Positions 23,701 to 35,400 of a DNA stretch of 64,000 bases are shown here, piece by piece. The notes beneath the pieces are model-generated. The model was not told the origin of the DNA, did no database searches, and saw nothing but the letters and a program-made list of their open reading frames with translations. The position numbers and the translations under genes are program-made. Numbering within the stretch: position 1 is the stretch's first letter; every line of letters begins with the position of its first letter. The DNA is from Trebouxia sp. TZW2008 (taxonomy: Eukaryota > Chlorophyta > Trebouxiophyceae > Trebouxiales > Trebouxiaceae), in assembly GCA_002118135.1 (NCBI GenBank), contig BDIU01000309.1, positions 1 to 64,000 on the forward strand, in the 5' to 3' direction.

Positions 23701-26593
23701 CAGGGGAGATGTTTTGGTGTTCGCCAATCAGAAGACGCGAGTGGACATGCTGTGTGACAAGCTCAAAATTGCAGGCGTCAGGTGTGCTCATTGCATTTGT
23801 GTTTGTGTCACTGCAGTTGTTTGCAGCACTGCCAGGATTGTTCGAGTCACGATCTGATGGTAACCCACACAGAGTCCAAAAACTTTGTGTTGCAATGCTC
23901 ACATCTTGCAAGTACAGGTCTCGGGGATTTGGGCACCAATTAAACCCGAAGTGTAGTGAACACAGATATATGCAGATTTTTGTGCATGCAAAAAATGGGT
24001 GCATGATCTGAAACACGTTTTGGCAGCAGCAGCTGCAGGAACGCAGATGCCTTGGCTTCTTTGTATACTCGCGCACAAGGTCTGAATGCCAGGGTCATCA
24101 ACATTGCATGACTTGCAGAGCTGCAGCCATTCATGGCGACATGGACCAGCACAGCAGGATGGCTGTCCTCAATGAATACAAAGCAGGCAAGCATCACGTT
24201 CTGGTGGCTACTGATGTGGCAGCCCGGGGTCTGGACATCAAGAGCATCAAGAGCGTGATCAACTATGATGCTGCCAAGGAGATAGACACCCATGTGCACA
24301 GGATAGGGCGCACTGGGCGAGCTGGGGACAAGGAGGGCATTGCGTACACTCTCATCACACCTTACGAGAGCCGATTTGCAGGTATGCTCAAAGTACTCCT
24401 GCTTGTGCTGATCTGTAGCCCTTGCTTGTTATGGTGTTGTGCATCATCTAAAGTGGCAAATGAGGATCCCCATTTGCTGATCGGGCGCACTGGGCGAGCT
24501 GGAGACAAGGAAGGCATTGCGTATACCCTCATCCCACCTTGTGAGACCCGCTTTGGAGGTGGCTCCTGTAGCTGCTGCTTGTGTTGTGTCACTTGCTAGC
24601 TGTGGGGATGAATCAAACCTGATGCAGCAACAGAGTATGGCCATGCATTGCCAGAAAGTAGCATGCTGTGAAGCTTCTTGCATTTTGGGAGGTTCAGTGT
24701 TGGTTTTGTCGTGTTTTGGGATCCAGTGAGCACCATATATCATCGAGGAGGTGATTTTCATGCCGAGCCAATCAGCATTGTTTCTAACTTTTCTGCTGTC
24801 CAGAGCATTCAATTGCATTGTTGGTAATGCAGGGGACCTGGTGAGCTCCATGTTTGCTGCCGGCCAGGAAGTATCTCAGCCTTTGCTAGATTTGGCCACC
24901 AAGGATCCCCGCTTCAAGAAGGGCCGCAGGGGCACAGCAGGCAGAGGAAGAGGAGGGGGGCGGGGCAGGGGTCGTAAGGGGGGTCCCCAAGTGGGTGGTG
25001 CAGGCCTCGGCTTTGGCAACACTGGCTATGCACCAGGCACATCACTGGCAGCAGCAGCAGCAACCAAGGGTGGTGCAGGCTATGCACCATCTGGTTTGGG
25101 AGCTGCGTTCAACACTGGCGGCTTTGAGTCAACGGTGGACGGCACCAATGCTGCTGTAGCGTCCAAGTATGAGCAGCCTGAGGGAGATTCTGACCCACCC
25201 CTACCTCCCGAGGCTGACCCGCCCCTTCCCCCACCCCCCTCCCTGGTCCCAAGCTACTCTTCAGAAGCCCCTCAGGCAGCTGCTGGGCAGCAGCCTGCAA
25301 CACCTCACGTCTCTCAACAGCCAGCTGTGATGCAAACACAAGCATCACCTATAGCACAGCAGTCAGTACCCGCCCAGCCGCCAAAGTTTAAGACACTGCA
25401 GGAGGCATTGCAAGAGCAGCAGGCAGCAGCAGCTGCTCAGACAGCTGCAAGCTTTACTCAAGCAGCAGCACCACAGCAGGCACAGCAGCAAGCACCGCCA
25501 ACGCAGCTTCAGGGCACCTTCTCAGGCTTCAAGAACATGTACAACAACCGATTTGGCAACTCGTTTGTGTCGTCTGGGTCCACTGGCGGAGATCAGTCCA
25601 TGAAAGCAACCATTGTGGCTCCAAAGCAGCAGGCTCAGCGGTCAGCAATGCCTGCGCCTATACCTGTGACAGAAAGGCCGCTCTTCAACAGACCAGGCGG
25701 ACTTGGAGCTGCGGCTCACAGTGCATCCACTCAGCAGGTTGATAATTATGGCTCATGGTTGGCCCAGCAGTTGTTTGCACGCAGACTTGTTTACCCTGCA
25801 TGCTTGCATGCCCTGTAGATCTGAATGCCTTCCTGCTTCTCTGGCATGTGAGCACAACACGGCCCATCAGATCAGTTGGCCTCTTAGCCTGAAGTTGCAT
25901 CAAGCATGCATACAGACAGAAACTGCAGAGGCACTGCTCATGTGTCCAACTGTAACTGAAAGACGTATTGCTTTTGGCTTGCAGGCGCTTGCTGCAGCCC
26001 AAGCAATTGCAGCTAGGCTATCATCCCAGGCTTCTGCCTCTACCCCTACCCCTACCCCAACCCCCAGCAATGACTGGGCTGGACAGCCAGACTACTACCA
26101 GCCCTCCCCAACTGCAGCTTTGGCAGCTGCACAGGCAATTGCTGACAGGCTTGCTGCCCAGGCACCCGCCGCAGCACCTGACACAGCAGCAGCACCTGCA
26201 TTACCAACTCCACCTCAGGCATCACCAGATTGGTACGAGGAGCCAGTCTCACGGCCTACGGCGGCAGCTTCTGGGTCTGCCGCCACAGCTGCTGCTCAGG
26301 CAGTTGCTGACCGGCTTGCCGCCCAGTTTTCAGGCTCTGCCGCATCTGTAGTGCCGTCAGATGCAGCATCACAGCAAAGCACTTCGTGGTCGTCAGGCTT
26401 TGCTGATGCTGCATCGCCTGCACCCATGTCATCTGCAACAGCCGCAGCACAGGCGATTGCTGACAGATTGGCTGCGCAAGCTGCGGCTGTTGGCAGCTCA
26501 ACGCCTCAGAATGGGCATGCGTATGGGCAATCTGCGAGCACAAAGAATGAACTTGACAGAGGCAGCAAAAGGCAAAAGTGGGATTCAAGATGA
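17755..26593 (+). CDS. DDX42: DEAD-box RNA helicase, DDX42/SF3b125 type
   Basis: Thirteen exons join in frame to 1089 residues: 17755-17919, 18114-18170, 18422-18562, 18827-19078, 19589-19710, 19948-20014, 20276-20527, 20752-20877, 21439-21597, 23630-23781, 24119-24381, 24833-25737 and 25985-26593. The N-terminal [13 protein letters not shown] and [10 protein letters not shown] are DDX42 hallmarks. Helicase motifs are all present: [24 protein letters not shown] ([14 protein letters not shown]), TAT, ARGLD and [10 protein letters not shown]. An RGG-rich and Gln/Ala/Pro-rich C-terminus follows. DDX42 acts with the U2 snRNP SF3b complex; Arabidopsis RH24 is the plant counterpart. The exon-9 intron uses GCAAGC as donor in the copy next to the intact exon (see 21561). 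It is head to head with PEX2. Confidence 0.93.
19290..19830 (+). repeat. Intronic tandem repeats flanking DDX42 exon 5
   Basis: Before the exon, related blocks containing tatgcatcatgcc and cacctgttg(c/t)tgtgcaag recur at about 19294, 19407 and 19526; the last leads into the true acceptor at 19588. After the exon, a 53-bp block (gctgctcaagtgatatgtatg) is repeated at about 19719 and 19771, beginning just inside the donor. Both arrays abut splice sites. Confidence 0.65.
21561..22680 (+). repeat. Six tandem copies of DDX42 exon 9 end plus donor and intron (about 184 bp)
   Basis: The stretch encoding [13 protein letters not shown] recurs at 21561, 21763, 21951, 22135, 22319 and 22501, with spacings of about 202, 188, 184, 184 and 182 bp. 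The units include copied intron (cacagcttgtct, caagcacagatctgcagtc, ccaaggtgtgttgacc). The first copy is joined to the intact exon. Copies 1-4 end in cag followed by a GC dinucleotide; copy 5 ends in cag followed by gtaatc, a normal GT donor. Copy 6 has decayed. A seventh fragment lies near 22670. Confidence 0.9.
24305..24565 (+). repeat. Duplicated DDX42 exon 11 end, helicase motif VI (2 copies, 177 bp)
   Basis: The stretch encoding [16 protein letters not shown] occurs at 24305 and again at 24482, in intron 11. The first copy has the functional donor (gcag|gtatgc); the second ends ggag|gtggct, also GT. The second copy remains open and close in sequence, so the duplication looks recent or the copy is used. 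Confidence 0.88.
25985..26505 (+). repeat. Degenerate [12 protein letters not shown] protein repeat in the DDX42 tail
   Basis: Four units of the type [13 protein letters not shown] are spaced by 40-60 residue linkers rich in Pro, Ser and Ala (for example [11 protein letters not shown]). They fill the last exon, which ends with a basic KRQKWDSR. Each unit is a predicted short amphipathic helix. The function is unknown. Confidence 0.8.
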
Positions 26594-27545
26594 TGCCAGG
26601 CTTGTCAGACGCTGCTGTGCAACCTTTACTTTGTTTGCATTAGCAATGAGAATGCAGCCTGGTGTTCACAAAATTCTGGATCCTTTTTGTATAGAGACAA
26701 GCAGCAGTTGTGAGTGCAGCAGACTGTTGGGCCTCTCAACAGTCCTTCGAGTTGAAGAGCCACATAGGCAGTGAAGCACATGTCAGAGGACATGAATCTT
26801 GCCCCTCTCTGCCTGACATGCGCCCATGACACATCCACTTGCCAAGAATTTGAAGTTGCCAAATTTGAAGCGCAATCAGAAACACATTTGCCCGCCCCAA
26901 GTAGGCGCAGTGACGCTCATCACTGAAAGGTGTGTCAGACTTTCTGAACGTGGCGATCAAGTCTCATGAGCAGCTCGAGCAATAGACAGCTCTAATTCAT
27001 GTCGGCCATCTGTCATGCATGGGGCATGTCACACATAGATAGGTAAATGATTTGCAGGTCAATATATAGCCTCAAGCTTTGAGTAGACACGTCGAAAGGG
27101 TTATTAACCCACACTCCTAGCTTAAGGGCGTCCGCATGAGCCCGCAGAGAAAGTGCCTCCTGTGCACAAGCCTAGTCATTCATTGAGTCATCAAGTGGTC
27201 AATGATCATGAAGAATGCCAACACTAAGTCTGGTGCGAGATGTATTGCTGCGGCTGGCCAAAGGCATCTGTCGATCACCCGCAGCTTACCGCAGCTGCAG
27301 GGGGGCGGGGGGATAACCATTGCCGACTGCTTCCATTGTGATAGGTGTACAGGGTGCTGCGGTCGCCCGCCTCGTTGACTAAGCAGCGATGCCCCAAAGC
27401 CATGCTGTGCTGAGCTTGAACATTTGATTTGGTTTTGGCTACACCGCAAGACTTAAAGCGGGGTCTGTGCAGCACTCACAGAAAACTATCGCTTCTTCCG
27501 AGCCGCTGCTTGCTTTGATCAAGACGTGAACCACTAGATAGCAAC
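26594..27545. other. Spacer, DDX42 to small gene
   Basis: This should hold the DDX42 3' UTR and the promoter of the small gene at 27546. Short open frames on both strands show no recognisable protein. No repeat array was noticed. Confidence 0.5.
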
Positions 27546-28379
27546 ATGGCACAGCCAAGGGGGGCATGGACTCGGTCTAGAGATCTGGCGCACAGGCAGG
27601 CAGTTGGCGGCCGGGTGAGTGTCTTCTGTCGCACTAATACCACTGTGCGCAATTCTCTCTGTCCAGCCTCCTGTGCAAACACCTCAGTAAGACGAGGACG
27701 ACCTGTTGTTGAAGTGGCCGGTCGCTCACTTGAAAATTGTGAGCCGCTGCTGAGCGGCTGGTATGCTGCATGTGCCAGGGCCGCAACTCACCACAGCCAG
27801 AGGCAACTCAGCGTCCAAACTACCTAGAGCAGGCACCCGCAATCGGGAGCAACACCAGGGCCAAGCTTGCCGCCCTTTACAAGAATTCTGACGCATTGGC
27901 CCAGGCACGACCGATTGGCAAGCAGACCACTGATGATATCGCCAAAGCCAGTGACGCAGCAGCACCCAAGCCTGACCGTGTAGGCTTCCGGCTGCGGCCA
28001 ATTCAAGAAGAATCAGACTCTGAAGTACTGAGCTATAGCAGCGTTGCAAGGCAGCCCAGTTCACAGCCTGCCAGGGCCAGCTCCAACAATTTTGGTAGGT
28101 CTATGCTGGCTGTTCGGAAGGTCTACTGATGCTGCTGTCTTTCAAACCGCGCCTTGCTCTGACATCAATTTCTTCACTGTTCTGATTGAATGTGCAGGTA
28201 CAGTCAGATCTGGCCAGCACAGCAGAAATGATAAGGAGCGCCCCAGTACCATGCCTGAAAGCACCGCTGATGAGCGCCCCAGCACCACGCCTGAGCGCCC
28301 TAGGGCTACAAAGACAGGGCCAATGTCAGGCTTTGTGCATGGCCAGCTGCTGGATGCTCAGGCTTTCATGAGGGCATGA
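27546..28379 (+). CDS. Small unknown Ser/Pro-rich protein
   Basis: Three exons (27546-27614, 27779-28094, 28198-28379) join in frame to 188 residues, starting MAQPRGAWTRSRDLAHRQAV and ending GQLLDAQAFMRA. Splice sites are good: ccgg|gtgagt, gccag|ggc, tttg|gtaggt and tgcag|gta. A short in-between segment (27667-27686) has splice-like edges but breaks the frame, so I left it out. The protein is polar and probably disordered, with a duplicated ERPSTxPE motif near the C-terminus. I do not recognise a family. Confidence 0.6.
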
Positions 28380-29432
28380 AAAAGGCTGCCAGAAGCTGAG
28401 CGAGGTGGACCTAAGGTAATTGCAGAAGTGAAATATATGCTCACAAGCTGTGGTGTGTATGCATCAATTTGAGCTTGAGGTGACAAGGCCACCAGCTGGA
28501 CAGCTTGCCAGAGGTCCAGCAAGCAGTGTCATAATCATGTTCCAATTGTGAGGCCATTAGCACCCTGTCATGGAAAGTAATCAGCACATGCAGACATACG
28601 CTTAGCATCTTGCAGTTGCATTAGTGGGACGTGCTTGACTTGATGCAAGAAGTGCCCCAGTGAAGGATTTAAACTTTGCTGCTATGTGGATCAGGGTGAG
28701 GAGTTGGTTGAGAAAAATTTTCAGAAGGCTGTGGACATTGGAAGAAGCTGCAGAAGTACTGATTTATGCGTCTTACTGTGCCCAGTCTTTAAGAAAGAAA
28801 TGTGGCATTACACAGTATAGCTGAACACCTTTGTGATATTTCCCTGCAATGCCTTGGCTACAGAGGCTGCAGTGCCCTTTTCAGATGTAATGATGTGTCC
28901 AAGCAGTTCCAGTTTGTAAATTCAGTACTCGACTGGCCAACAGATGTTTAATGCTACCATAGCGGCTGCACAAAGCTACCAGAAGTGCCTGCATTGCTGT
29001 GCAAGAGCGTTTGTGCGAGCAAGGAAATGGCAGCATACACAATCTGTGCCGCAAAGGCAGCTGCATCAACTGTGCCACAATGTCATTGCTTACATCTATT
29101 GTGATGCGAAAGTGCTTGCTGATGGCAAGCCTGTCTGCTGCGTACCTCTGCACAGTACATGCACAAAAGCTGCTGACACAGCACTGACAGTGCCAGGCAT
29201 GAAAACATGCACCTTGCTGCGCATGCATGCCGCAATGACCTTGCCACCCATGGTCATTGAGGGAGATAATGTATTGCAATAGAAGGTAAAAGGCTTGGCA
29301 ACCATGGCAGGTGCTGTGAAATGAAATGGTACTGCAGCTAGTTCTATCAAGGACAGATTGGACAATGTCTGCCGGCTATCATGCTGAGTTTGCAGATTTA
29401 AAACAAGCTTGTGATGTACAAAAGCTCTCAAG
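28380..29432. other. 1 kb intergenic interval, convergent 3' ends
   Basis: The small gene (plus) and the kinase gene (minus) converge here, so 3' UTRs are expected. I see no other coding exon with family support. Confidence 0.5.
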
Positions 29433-32400
29433 CTACTTGAAAATTGGGGCCTGCAGGACTTCCTCAACTGTTGCCCTTGCAGAAGCCTCTGGGTGCAGCA
29501 TGTGACATACAACGTCGGCCAGTGACAGAAACTCCTCTTCAGAGGTTGACCAGAGAGCCAAGTGGCACAAGATCTCATGGCTATTGCTGTCACGCTGCTT
29601 GTCCTTATGAACACTTGCCTGCAGTCACATCACAGGTGTCTTGCCATGGCATGAATTGGCCAATCAAAGGCTGCAAAAGGCTTGATGCATGCCTAGTTGC
29701 AACAACAACAAAACAACCTTTATTATGTGAGGCAGCCAGCAGTCACAGCTTTTGACATGCAGCATGGCCCTAGCAGTTTCCTACCCATGCATCATGCTTC
29801 TTGCAAACATCCTCATACTCATTGCTGTCTCCACTGAAATAAGCCTGGGCTGTCAACAACCAATGCAGCAAGTAGCCCAGCCCCCAAACGTCATGAGCCA
29901 TTGCATCGATGAGCCCAGAGGCAGGGTGTCCTTCACGGCCAGCTATGATGTAGCAGATCTCAGGCGCAGTGAAATCTGTCGAATGCTGAAAGTTGAATGG
30001 AACGTCCTTGCATGGCCCTGCATGCAGTGCAGGCTCATGTCAAGTGGCACATGTTGAGGAGCTATGACATCAGCTCTGCATCTGAGCAAAGGACTGGCCA
30101 TCTGATTCCACCAAACTGCTACATGCGTTCAGCATCCAGCTCGAAGGAAAAGAAGCCACAAAGGCTGGAAAGGCATGTGAGTAGTAAGGTCACTGTAGCT
30201 ATGAGATGCTAGAGAAGCAACACATATCACCAGTGTGATGCAAGCTATAGGCGCTGCAGTGGAGCTAGAAACTGACCAGTATATACAACGCTGCCGCCGA
30301 GGTCATGCATGGTGAGCTGTAACACATTGCCTTCGTCATCCAGCAGGACTCGGATGTTTTGGGGCTTGATGTCACAGTGGGCCCGCCCCTGTGCATGCAG
30401 CCCTTGCACTGCCTGCACCACAAAACAACACATTGAGTTTGTAACACATTACACACACGACACATTGGATTTGCAACACATTGAGACTGCATTCACAACA
30501 GTGCAGCTAAAGATTTGTGCAGTGATTGATCTGCCTGCACCACAATACACTGAAAGTCACAGCAGGGCAGGTGACTGCTGCTGCAGTGAACACACTGTAT
30601 GCACTACAACACACCAAAACTTGCATAGGCACAGCTGAGTGCTGAAATTCCAATGAGCGCATGGCTGTGTGACAATTTGGTGAATACTGTCTCTCAGCGG
30701 GGTCTGCATTGCCTGCAGCCTCAGCTGAGGCATGCTCTGAGCAGAACACAGCATGGCAAGGTTGTCAAGCGTAAGTGATGCATGGAGCTGCGTGTCTGGC
30801 GACACAGCACATCATGGTAGAGTTGGCAAGCATGAATTGCGCACAGAGCAGGGTGTCTGGCAACACAGCACAGCATGGTAAGCTTGGCAAGCATGAGTGG
30901 TGCATGCAGCAGCATGTCTGGCAGCACAACACAGCAAAGTAAGGACGGCAAGCATTGGTTGTGCACACAACAATGTGTCTGGCATGAGCACAGCACAGAG
31001 CAGCAGGAAGTGATGTGCCAAAAACTCACTATGAGTGCTTGTTTTGCCACAGCCTGCCCACAGGCAAAGCTCTTGTCTTGTCCACCACTTCCATCCTTTG
31101 CCCGTTTTGACCTCAGACGAGCCATTGCGCCATCCAAATCCTGCAGGCATTATTGCAGAGCGGGAATCAGTGAACAAATTGCAGAGCGGGAATCAGAATA
31201 CACCTGCAGGCATTAGTGCAGAGCGGGAATTAGTGAACAAATTCATGCCACTCGTATGACAATATGTCACACTTTCCAGCAAAGACACTAGGTATATACG
31301 GCACAAGTCTTGTCTTGCCAGTGGCAGGCACAAAGTTTGGCAAATGAGTGTATTAAAAGCACTCAATATCAATGCAGATAGCTGTAGTGGAAGGAGAAGC
31401 TCAAGCTATGTGACTGCTTCTGCAGCGCAGTATATCATCAACCGATTGCCACTAGGCATGTGGAATGTGATTCACGGCTCCCTTGTAATGCACTGCAAAC
31501 TGAACCAAGCATTTTGCTAGCCCAGCATAACTACATCGGTGCAACAGCAAGGCAACGGCAACAACAGTCGGCAGAAGCTGACTCAGAGATGCACTGCATG
31601 CTGAACAAGACATTTTGCAAGCCCAGCATGATCACAATGCTACAGCAGCAATCAATGGTAACAGCAGTTGCCTTGATGCTACAGCAGCAGTCAATGGCAA
31701 CAGCAGTTGTCAGAAGCTTACTCAGCGGTGATGCACAACACATAGAACAGAAAATGTACAAGCCCAGCACGACAACAATGCTGCAACAGCATATGGTTGG
31801 CAGGGGCGTACTCAGTGATGATATACACGGCATCCTGCAGAGCATCGTCCATGTGGGCACAGGCACCAAGGCACTGCACCAGGTTGGCTTTGCCCAGTGC
31901 TGCTTCCAGTGCCTCAAGCTCAGCATTTGCCTTGTACACCTCTAGTGGAGTGTTGTATGCCAATTTCTTAATGGCGCAGGGCTTCACGGTGTCATCAGCC
32001 ATCAGAAGCTCCCCACTGCAACATCAGAGATGTGTAACTATGTGGCCACTGCGACATGTAGACAAGCAGTGTGTGACACAAACACAAACACATACATGCA
32101 CGTATAAACAAGGAAGTAACTTGACATGTAACAGTAGGTTTTGAACACACTAAGCAATTGTTGTTTGCACATGTTACATGCAGTTGCTGCAGCCAAATCA
32201 GCTTGATGCCATGCTAAACAGCACCTCTGCTGAGTGGTCTGATGACAACGACAGGGTCGTGCATTGCCATGCACGCTTGTCAAATGACAGCTTCATGTAA
32301 AGTGCTCAACAGCGTGGGCAGCACCACATACTGGTACACAGCGCTGCTAGCATCACTGATGCCTGCTGCAAAAGTCTGGTGTCCATGATAGAGGTTGTGC

Positions 32401-35400
32401 AGTATAGTGCAATGCAATGGAAGCACTTCTGCCATGCATTGAGCCTACGGCATGAGTCAGACACTGACTAGTACACAGCGCCATTGATGCCTTCTCCAAG
32501 GGTCTGGTCTCCATGACAGAGATTGTGCAATGCAGTGCAATGCAATGCAAGCACTTCTGCCATGCATTGAGCCTACGGCATGAGCGAGACACTTACTAGT
32601 ACACAGCGCCATTGATGCCTTCTCCAAAGGATCTGGTCTCCATGACACAGATTATGCAATGCAGTACAATGCAGCGCCAGCACTTCTGCCATGCACTGCA
32701 GCTTACAGCATGAGCCAGACACTAATACACAGCACCATCGACGCCTGCTCCCGAAGTCTGGTCACCATGACAGAGGGTTTGCAGCGTGGTGCAATGCAAT
32801 GCAAGCACTGGTGCAATGCAAGGCAAGCACTCGCATGATGATAGAGCCATGTATCGTGTTCAACAGCATGAGCAGCATGACTTACTAGTACACAGCGCCA
32901 TTGATGCCTGCCCCCAAAGTCTGGTCTCCACCTGTGACCAGCTTGCGCACCAAGGGGCTGAAGTTGGCTGGCTCATAGGTCCACGTAACCTCCTCATTCT
33001 CAGTCAGACCAAGCTTCTTCCTCATGTATGACTCCATGAAGCTGGATGCCATCTGCATCAAAGCAAGATTCAGACCCCTGTACAGTAATTCCTTCGATAG
33101 AGACACTTGCTACATGAACAACCTTGACGCGACAACAATGCATCTGGCGATTAAGTGCTGCCATCTGACTGCAGTCACACCTCTTAGCAAGCTTGTTCTG
33201 TTGTGCGCAACACAAGTCTTGTAATAATGCTTGAGACAAAGCGCTGGTGATAAAGAACATTCACTGCATGTATGCAAGCAGCGTAAGCAGGTTTTATCAT
33301 ACGAGATAGCAAAGGCATAAGGCTCGATGTCAAATCGCTGGTCAGCAGTCCTGGACTGGGTGCAGTCCCTTCAAGCAACAAAACAGCTGCAGACAACTGC
33401 AGTCAGAGGTTGCTATGGTAACAGACAGTGTTTGCAGGCAATGTAGACAATTGCAAGCAGGGTTTCATGCAATGCAGGCAGACAATGCCTACATGTTTGG
33501 TGGTCATTGGAAATACGCTGCCCAGGTTGAAGGCATCTGGCCTCGTCATCTTGTTGCAAAAGAAGTCCAGAACAGTCTACATGAACAGGACACCTTGTGA
33601 GATCTGACCACTGGCTTGCATGCACTGTGCCATGCGCTATGGCTTCTGATCCTGATGAGAATACGTGGTAGCTGAAACCAATAGGCACAGTATGGCATTG
33701 GCAGCTTCCAATTGCTTGACAGGGCACACCATGAGATCTGACTGCTGACTTGCATGCACATGATGCGCTGTGACTCTTTATGTGTAGAAGCTGAATCAAT
33801 AGGAGCAATGTGGCCTTGACAGCTTCCTGTTGCTTGATGGGGCAAGTCACACCAAGGTACCTGCTTTATCAGCATGTGCACAAGTTATAAGCCTGCATGG
33901 CCCTCCTCTTTGTTGTTCAGCCATTCTCCTTTCTTTTTCAGAAAGAGACAAATTCTCCATGCTTTCTCAGAAAGAGGAAAGTTTCCCTTTCTTTTTCAGA
34001 ACGAATTCCACCAACTCAGTGCAGCAGGGTCAATATGACAGTTGCTCAAACGCTGCTGCTGCTGCTGTGGCTGATGTCGATGGTCACAGATGTTGATGCA
34101 CATGACAGCTTTGCTCATATGCAGTGAGCATGCAGGCTGTGTTTGATGATGTTTGGCAGCAGAGATGCACTCTCTGACTCAATCACCAGGTACTGCTTGC
34201 AACAACAGCAGTAATGCATGATGCATTGCAGTCATCTATACACAGTGCAGATGTTTGAGCAGCAACGGTGTGATACCTGTGGCTCCTCATATACCCCATA
34301 TTCGTCACCACACTCATCATCATACTCGTCATCATACACTGACTGACTCTGCCTAGATGGATACTCCACAAGCTCAGCTGCCAGCTCTTCAGGTGACAGA
34401 TCCCATCTCCTCTGCACACAGCAACACAATTGCTCATACAATCAGAAAGATCATGGCATGCTGTGCCTCTCTGAGACAACAAGCCTAGCCCCAAATTCTT
34501 CACGTAACAAACTCCCTTTCCTCTGCGTACAGCAAACACAATTGCTTGCTCAACTTTAATTGGATCATGGCCTTTGATCCAACAAGTATAGCCTCCATGC
34601 AATGAATCCCCTTTTGCGCACAAGAGGCAGATTTGCTCATACACTGCTCTACATTAAAACAAGGAACGATGGGCACGACTGCGACACATTTGCCTGTTAA
34701 GAAAACTTGTTTGAACGTACACCTGCAGGCTGGATCAGCATCAAAGTTGAAACAGCAGTCACTAGCATGAAGGCGTCAGCTACCCAATGGGTTCTTTTTA
34801 CCTCAGAGTAAGCACCAACTGGCATGTCATCAGTCTCAGAGGTGCTTGCAGGTGCCTCAGCCCAGCGGCTAGCAGCCACAGAAGCAGCATGTGAGGTACC
34901 AACAGCATCCTCCTCCTCAGACTCAGTAGCGCTGCTGTTGCTCTACAGGGCAGAAAGCGTGATCGTCAAATTGCATCAATATTGAATGAGGCACAGCGTC
35001 TGATGTAGCAGCAGCGCTCGCCTTGCCCCAGCAGGTCCACCGCAGGTCTGCAGAGCAAAAAAACTTCATGGGTAACAAACTGAGCTGCCCACAAAGTTCA
35101 AGATGACAGGTTGCAGGCATTCATGATGACAGACGCCAGCTGCCGGCAGCACAGTCCTCAGGCTCAGTATGTCCTGCAATATCTGCAGGGTACAACTGTT
35201 GAGTGTCAGAAGACTGCATTGGGTCCATGCCAATAACGCTTGAGCTACCTTGAAGAAGCAACATTTGAACTTCTAGATTTCCATCGCACCCTATCTACCG
35301 GCAGCAACAGCTATCAACAGGCACGTATATATAGAGGACCGCAGCCAAGAAACACTAGCATGTGGAGGAAAGGATACCTGGTCTGTAGTGCTTGTTGATG

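Noticed and set aside
27667..27686. 20-bp micro-exon in the small gene
   Set aside because: The splice-like edges are good, but including it shifts the frame of the next exon; skipping it gives a clean 188-residue reading.
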